Part shown: positions 58,414 to 64,000 of the stretch, piece after piece
Numbering within the stretch: the first letter of the stretch is position 1
How the letters are laid out: each line of letters opens with the position of its first letter
NCBI RefSeq assembly: GCF_000004075.3
Contig: NC_026658.2
Location: 16,294,075-16,358,074, forward strand
Reading direction: 5' to 3'
Source of the DNA: Cucumis sativus
Taxonomy: Eukaryota; Streptophyta; Magnoliopsida; Cucurbitales; Cucurbitaceae
Length of the DNA: 64,000 nucleotides
The notes under the pieces: generated by a model
What the model was told of the DNA's origin: nothing
The model's database searches: none
What the model saw: only the letters and a program-made list of their open reading frames with translations
Made by a program: the position numbers and the translations under genes

Positions 58414-59620
58414 TATTCAAAATTTATACTATTTGTTTATTATTTATTAAACTTTTCTTCTTTATTTTCTTCTATGGTCTTCTGGTGATTGATTCAACAC
58501 AATGTACAGCAGATGGAAGGAAAAAACCCCCCCATAAATATATATGATGCTTATTTTTGTGTAGATATAGTTCTAACAATGTCATTTAATGTAAATCTAT
58601 ACACTTTTCTCCAACTACTCTCTTCTTCATGGCATTTTCTTTTTCCCCTGATGTGAACATTCAAACTTCCAAATTATAGAAGAGATTACTATGTGATTAA
58701 GCTTTGATCAGCAAGATCAATGTTTAAGCATATTGAAAATGTCATTTAATTAGAGGGCTCAATTTGATGACATTTTTGTTTCCTATTCCTTATTCCTTGT
58801 TTTCCACTTGTTAAGAAAAAAGAAATAAATATATTTGATAACTAAATTTGTATCATATTCATAAAATAAAAGAAGACGAAAACATGTTTGATAATTGTTT
58901 TTTCCTTTTTAATAATATAATATAAAAAAATATCTAACATTACATATTATAAAATATCATCAAAAGTTCATATAAACATACCTTGATCTATTAAAGCCAA
59001 GTGAAAAAATTAAATGAATTTTTTAGTGAAAAAAGTTTATATGTTGTAATATAACTGATTTTAAATCCAATAGTAACTAAAATTGAATTTAAAATAATAT
59101 ACAAAAATGCATATGGTAAAATAATTTTTTTAAAAAAAGAATTTGTATATTAAAAGTTTGAAAACTGAAATTTAATTTGATATATAAAGAGATTTTTTAA
59201 TTCAAAATTAAACTAATATATAAATATTAATAATATAAAGAGAAATAGAAGTAAGGCAAATGAGATTAAAAATTAAATAAATAAATGAGATATTTTTAAA
59301 AATAGCAAAATATTGAAACTATTTGAAAATATATAGGAAAATTAATCCAAATTTCTAAAAAAACTGGCTATATGTTACAAATATTTTCTTTTTCTTTTTT
59401 GATTAATAACAATTCCTCCCATGTAAATCCTTCAAACAGAAGCCAAAGCCACGACCCCAGGCATGCTGATTGGATCAGCCTCCAAAAGGTTTTTTGAGAA
59501 CAAGAAAAAATAGTTATATTGAAACAAAATAGATGAAACTTACTTTTTATAGTTTTTTAAAATTTGTCCATTTTTAAAAAATGGTTCTCAAATTTTAAAA
59601 ACAAAAAAATAAGAGAGTTT
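58414..59620. other. 3' flank of the pseudokinase gene and AT-rich spacer
   Basis: The first 200-300 bases are probable 3' untranslated sequence. Then comes AT-rich DNA without a recognised gene. Confidence 0.5.
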
Positions 59621-60466
59621 AAGTCCTATTTGGTAACATTTTCGTTCGTTGTTTTCTGTTTCTGTTTTCATTTTTTAAAAAACAGATGTGTTTGATAACG
59701 TTTTCTGTTTCTCGTTCTAAAAAATATTAAAAACGTTTCCCATTTTATAATGAATTATCAAGAACAAAATAAAAGTAGTTTCTCTAGTTTCGTTTCTTAA
59801 TTATTTTTATCGCTTTCTTTTCCTTTTTCTCAATTATTTGTATTTTTTTCTCAATTAGTTTTCTATTTCCTTTTCCTTTTCCATTTTTTCACTCGATTTC
59901 CTTTTTCTTCCTCTTATTTCCATCATTTTTTCCAAATAAACACTCTCCACATGGTTTCCTTTTTCTTCCTCTTATTTCCATCGTCTTCCTCTTCCTCTCA
60001 TTGTCTTCGCCATCTTCCTCTTAGCCGAATCTGGGGTTTTCCTCTTCACGTGCATCTGGATTTTTGCGGTGAGTTTTCGTCAAATATGTGTTTTCGCCAT
60101 GGATTTCAGTCCTCCTTTTTATCGTGAGTTTTTGTCTTCCTTCTCGCCAACTTTGTCCTTCATATCTTGATCTTCATAAGATTATTAGAAGACCTCCCTA
60201 TCTAGGTTTGATAAAGTGAATGGTGTAATGTTTAATTGAATCATAGGTGAATTAAATAACATGAGTAAAATATAAAAAAAAGAAAAAACTTGAAGAAAAT
60301 AAGGAAACAATAAACATTTATCTAACGTCATATTTTCTATTTCTGTTTTTTTTTTTTTATAAAAAAACAAGAAGTAAAAAAAGTTATCAAACACATTCGT
60401 ATTTCTTATTCTAAAAAAAAAAAGGAACATAAAACGAAAAATGGAAAACATTAACAAACGAGCCTT
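59621..60466. mobile_element. Foldback element with imperfect terminal inverted repeats
   Basis: The left end reads cctatttggtaacattttcg, then tgtgtttgataacgttttct. The right end in reverse reads ggctcgtttgttaatgttttcc, then tgtgtttgataactttttt. The interior is pyrimidine-rich, with a duplicated 'tttcctttttcttcctcttatttcca' phrase at about 59898 and 59957. No transposase. It is probably a non-autonomous DNA transposon. Confidence 0.6.
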
Positions 60467-61660
60467 TATTCAACAAGTTCATTTCTTGAAAAATGAAAAA
60501 CAAAAACATAAAAGAAAAAGAGGAAAACATTATCAGGTGACATTAAAGTTTCAAGCAAAGAACCTCAAAAAGACTTTTTTCTTTCTTTCCTTTTTTGTTA
60601 ACCTCAAGAGTGAACTAGAGAAGAAGATGGGAACATGTGCCATTCCTTGCTTGGCCTATTCACCCAAGTAAAGCTATTGCTGACTGCTGATTAAAGAAAT
60701 ATGATTCACATTTCTCTATCTTTTCCATTCTCATTAAGTTTTTCATCAAAAGCTCATCCCATTTAAAATTAGTTGATTTGGCTAATAATTTGAGTTAAAT
60801 TTAGCTAGTCAAACCTTCTCCTATCTTGCATGTCAAATATTTGAATCTCCTATCAAACATATAAATAAATAAGGGAAGAATAGACCAAAACAAATTAGAG
60901 AGAAAAAGTGGAAATTTACCTACTTCTTTCATGCAATTGCAATTGCTATTCCATAGTTGTTTTAAAATGGGTGTAGTTACAAGGGCATTCACCTCAATTC
61001 CAAATGTAATTGAATTGTTTTCAATCAAGTTTATTTAAGCACATTCAAATTTAATTTGATAATAATTGAGCTTGTTCTGTTACTTTATTTAGGGTCAATT
61101 GATAACAATATCTATGATCGTAATAATTAATGTGACATGTTTACAATTCTCATGGTAAGAGTATCTATAATGGTAACAATGTCGTCTAGTGGGTCTTACC
61201 TAATTTTCAAATGCAATTTGATTTATCACTCTTAGCTCTACAATCAAATTGCATTTGTTGATTATGATTAGCACGTGAAGAGCTTATTAAAGACAAAAAA
61301 TTAAACCGACATAAGAATGAAAAATTTTCAAGAGTTCCACACTTACCTCATGCCATCTCCAATGAACACAATCATAAAAATTTAAAATCAATGAATTGAA
61401 CGTAGATGCAAAATAGGTGAAAGATGTTTGGAGGCATTATAGATATGTTGTAGAGCTCCTCCAGAAAGCATGAAAGGTGGATATCAATGAGTTGGACGGT
61501 TCAATCTCTTATGCAACAATATTAAAATAAACTTAAAAAAAAAGTGTTTGGGAATGTAATGAAATAGAGGTTTTCACAAAAGCAAGAAAGCTTGAGAATG
61601 GAACCACCAAAAAACATTTGATTGATAGATAAGTGATTCTTCCCACCAAACCCAAACGCC
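60467..61660. other. Spacer upstream of the FAX gene
   Basis: No gene is recognised. The minus ORF 60801-61028 and plus ORF 60441-60671 have no recognisable domain. Confidence 0.5.
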
Positions 61661-61752
61661 TAAACGCCAAAAAGATCAAAACTTCCTCATTGTATTTCAC
61701 ACAAAATTTCTCCTTCCCTTACTCTTCTCTCTCCTTCTCTAACCCCCATTTC

Positions 61753-61765
61753 TATAAAACCCTAA
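61753..61765 (+). promoter_or_regulatory. TATA box overlapping a telo-box, FAX promoter
   Basis: TATAAAA (61753-61759) runs directly into AAACCCTAA (61757-61765), the plant telo-box found in promoters of many housekeeping and translation-linked genes. The pair lies 82-94 bases before the ATG at 61847, with a pyrimidine-rich leader between, which fits a normal start distance. Confidence 0.6.
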
Positions 61766-61846
61766 TCCTTTCCTCCTCTAAACCTCGAACCCCTCGCCAT
61801 ATCCCTTCATCTCTTACCTTCTTCCCCTTTCTCTGCATTTCTGCTA

Positions 61847-63704
61847 ATGGAGTCGCTTCTGGTTCTCAATTCCACCCCATGCGCCGGTGACGCTTCCCCT
61901 TTGAACCTCCACAAGCCTGCTGCTGCTGCTGTTCCTCTCCGCTCCCGCCCCTCCTCGTCTCTGCGGCTTGATCCTTTGATGGGTTTTGGTGCTTGTAAGG
62001 TTTCCTTTGTTGCTAATACTTTTCAGCGTAATGGGTTTCTTTCGCCGTATCGAAAGTGTACATTGAGTCGACGGGTTCTGGCGTTTGCTGCGTCCCATGA
62101 AGAGTCGGTATGCCAAATTCTGTCATCTTTTGTCGTTGTGTTGAATTTCTAGTTGCTGATTGGAATTGGGATTAGCGTAGAATTTAGGATAATTTATGAT
62201 ATATTGTGGCTGTAGGATTTTGAATGTCACTAGGAGGAGGATGAGGTCTGTGGTTTAGTAATTCATATGTGTATTATGAATTGCATTATTGAGCAGTTAA
62301 ATTAAAGTCTTGGACATTTATATTTATTTAAATTATTTTAGCTCCATGACATGTGATCAGTAATCTAGCCATATCTACATTGTCCAGCCAAGCTTTGTTG
62401 AATAACGATGGCTTTTTTAGTACTCAAGGATTTTTTCATAAGGCCAACATTTGCATGAAAGATATGGTATTTCATTTATTTGAAAGGAGATGTTATCCTT
62501 CAACTCTTATGATGGTAATGATGTGCATGCATGCAAGTTTCAAGCTTGATAAATGAAGATTTTCATATTGTATATTCTTTCATTTCTCTTGATGAATGCT
62601 CGGGTTTTTTTTATGAAAAATAATAATAGTCTATAATTGTCTGACTAGTTTTTGATATTCAGGTTTAGTATCACATTATCTGAGAATGGTTGGGTGCTTA
62701 TTTTACTTATAAAATTATGTTAATATGCTAAACATGGTTAGCAAATTTTCAAGATGGTGTAGTTGATTATATGCATTGAATGTAGATTGATAGATTCCTT
62801 TGTTTTCCTATTTGTATAACTAGCATTCAGAAACTCAAGGGAAGAACGAAGGAAAAGATTTAGAATTTGATGCTGAAAAGGCACAAGAGTTGTGGAAAAA
62901 TGCTTTAGATTCCTTCAAGGAACAAGCTGTGAAGATGAAAGCAATTTCAAAGGATGCGTATGATGAATACTCTGAGAAAGCATTAGTTGCTCTGAATGAA
63001 ACTTCAAAGCTTTTGAAAATTCAAGCTGATAAGGCAAAGGATGATTTGGCTTTAATAGTGCAAGAATTCAGTGAAGAAAGTAAAGAATATATTGCCACTG
63101 CCACAGAGCGTTATCCTGAAGAAATCAAGGAGATTGTGGAAACATTTACTTCTCCCACTGACGACTTAAGTGATATTTCAAAAGTTCATGAATTCTATTA
63201 TGGGATACCATACGGTATGTATTACAAACTTTATGTGAGGTTTGAATGGAGTAGGGCCAGCTTGGCTTTAGTACAACCATTTATTTCTGCTTCTAATCGA
63301 GCAATCCATCCAAATCTAATTTGAATTTGGAGGCAAAGAAACCTCCAGAAAGAATAATTGAAGGAATTTAATATCTGTATATATTGCAACATTGTCCTTT
63401 CTAGAATCTATCTATGACTCGTTAAGTGGATGTCGTTTTTGCATCAATATATCTAGTTCTGTTGGCCTATAAATTTCCTGCTGAGTTTCTTATTTAGTAT
63501 TTATTTTTTTACTTACTTTTTATTGCTGATGTACAGGACTGGTTCTTTCTGTTGGTGGTTTTGTTTCCTTCATGCTAACGGGAAGTCTTGCTGCAATTAG
63601 ATTTGGAGTGATACTTGGTGGTGGTTTGTTGGTGTTGAGTATTTTGAGCTTACAGTCGTACAAAAGAGGACAATCACTTCCACTTGCTCTGAAGGGGCAA
63701 GCAG
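61847..63704 (+). CDS. FAX3: FATTY ACID EXPORT 3-like chloroplast protein, 5' part (Tmemb_14 family)
   Basis: FAX proteins help move free fatty acids out of plastids across the envelope. Exons seen: 61847-62107, 62824-63214 and 63537-63704 (phase ends one base into a codon), giving at least 273 residues; the gene continues past 64000. Residues 1 to about 85 are Ser/Ala/Arg-rich without acidic clusters early on, a chloroplast transit peptide. Residues 90-205 are a charged helical region (AQELWKNALDSFKEQAVKMK, then TSKLLKIQADKAKDDL). Next are YGIPYGLVLSVGGFVSFMLTG and AIRFGVILGGGLLVLSILSL, the first two membrane helices of the Tmemb_14 fold. The long helical region before the membrane part and the expected total length favour FAX3 over the shorter FAX1, from memory. 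Splice sites are GT-AG; 63705-64000 is intron without a further exon that I can see. Confidence 0.88.
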
Positions 63705-64000
63705 GTTAGTCTTCCATTAATTCAATAACATAACATATGTAACATACATGGGAGCTATTTGTTTGAGTAAACATTTTGGCCCTCAATTCTACACTGTACA
63801 GCATTTAAGCTTGTTTTAAAATGCTTACTTGGCAAGTATTTTTCTGTTGTCTTGTCATGATCACGTTTTCTAAGTCACATTCTTCATTATCTGTCACCTT
63901 AAGCTACTATATCTTCGCTAGTTTGTACAAGCTTATTCAGATAAGGAGGAGGATTGTAGATGTAAGGACTATAAAGTGTAATGAATTGTTTTTTCTTCTT

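Noticed and set aside
61844..62116. 90-codon minus-strand ORF
   Set aside because: Antisense to the transit-peptide exon of the FAX gene.

Overview
The window is AT-rich plant nuclear DNA. Genes have GT-AG introns and the families are those of flowering plants: an ATL RING-H2 ligase, a type-1 lipid transfer protein, a plastid FAX protein, a plant MACPF protein and a receptor-like cytoplasmic kinase. The repeat families, including a SANT/Myb-like relic and a small foldback with inner 'gcaaatatagcaaa' arms, remind me of cucurbit genomes such as Cucumis. That last step is recollection and is not proven by the sequence.

Five genes are well supported, all on the + strand: (1) a seven-exon MACPF-domain protein, 23436-27156; (2) a type-1 nsLTP, 40539-41556, whose second coding exon is only 13 bases; (3) a single-exon ATL-type RING-H2 E3 ligase, 47782-48324; (4) a four-exon RLCK-like protein, 55810-58413, whose catalytic motifs are all degraded, so it should be a pseudokinase; (5) the first three coding exons of a FATTY ACID EXPORT (FAX3-like) chloroplast membrane protein from 61847, which runs off the right edge. 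They are separated by 6-13 kb and do not form an operon or an obvious pathway cluster. Several (MACPF, nsLTP, RING ligase, RLCK) belong to families often linked to defence or stress, but nothing here shows that they act together.

The rest is mostly repeats. 1-6.5 kb is AT-rich spacer with an (AT)35 microsatellite and a possible LTR tail. 6.5-7.5 kb holds three adjoining tandem arrays (36, 39 and 96 bp units). 8.0-9.8 kb packs a tRNA-derived SINE with a 12-bp target duplication, a foldback MITE, a broken Ty3/gypsy integrase and a dispersed repeat. 15.9-18.2 kb is a 2.3-kb solo LTR with 5-bp target duplications, containing a 29-bp tandem array and a GC-rich block. 19.97-21.85 kb and 45.2-46.15 kb are related elements, the second with long terminal inverted repeats. 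28.3-28.85 kb is a 182-bp tandem repeat. 28.9-34.14 kb is an old, decayed Ty1/copia element, itself interrupted by a second solo LTR with 5-bp target duplications. 37.4-38.24 kb is a SANT/Myb-like pseudogene. 44.7-44.87 kb looks like one end of a CACTA element, and 59.62-60.47 kb is another foldback element.

Exon boundaries come from reading splice sites against remembered family structure; no alignment or transcript data were available. I found no tRNA gene, rRNA, CRISPR array or intact transposase. The most interesting items are the pseudokinase, the two nested solo LTRs with matching duplications, the SINE, the three-array block and the long-TIR element family.
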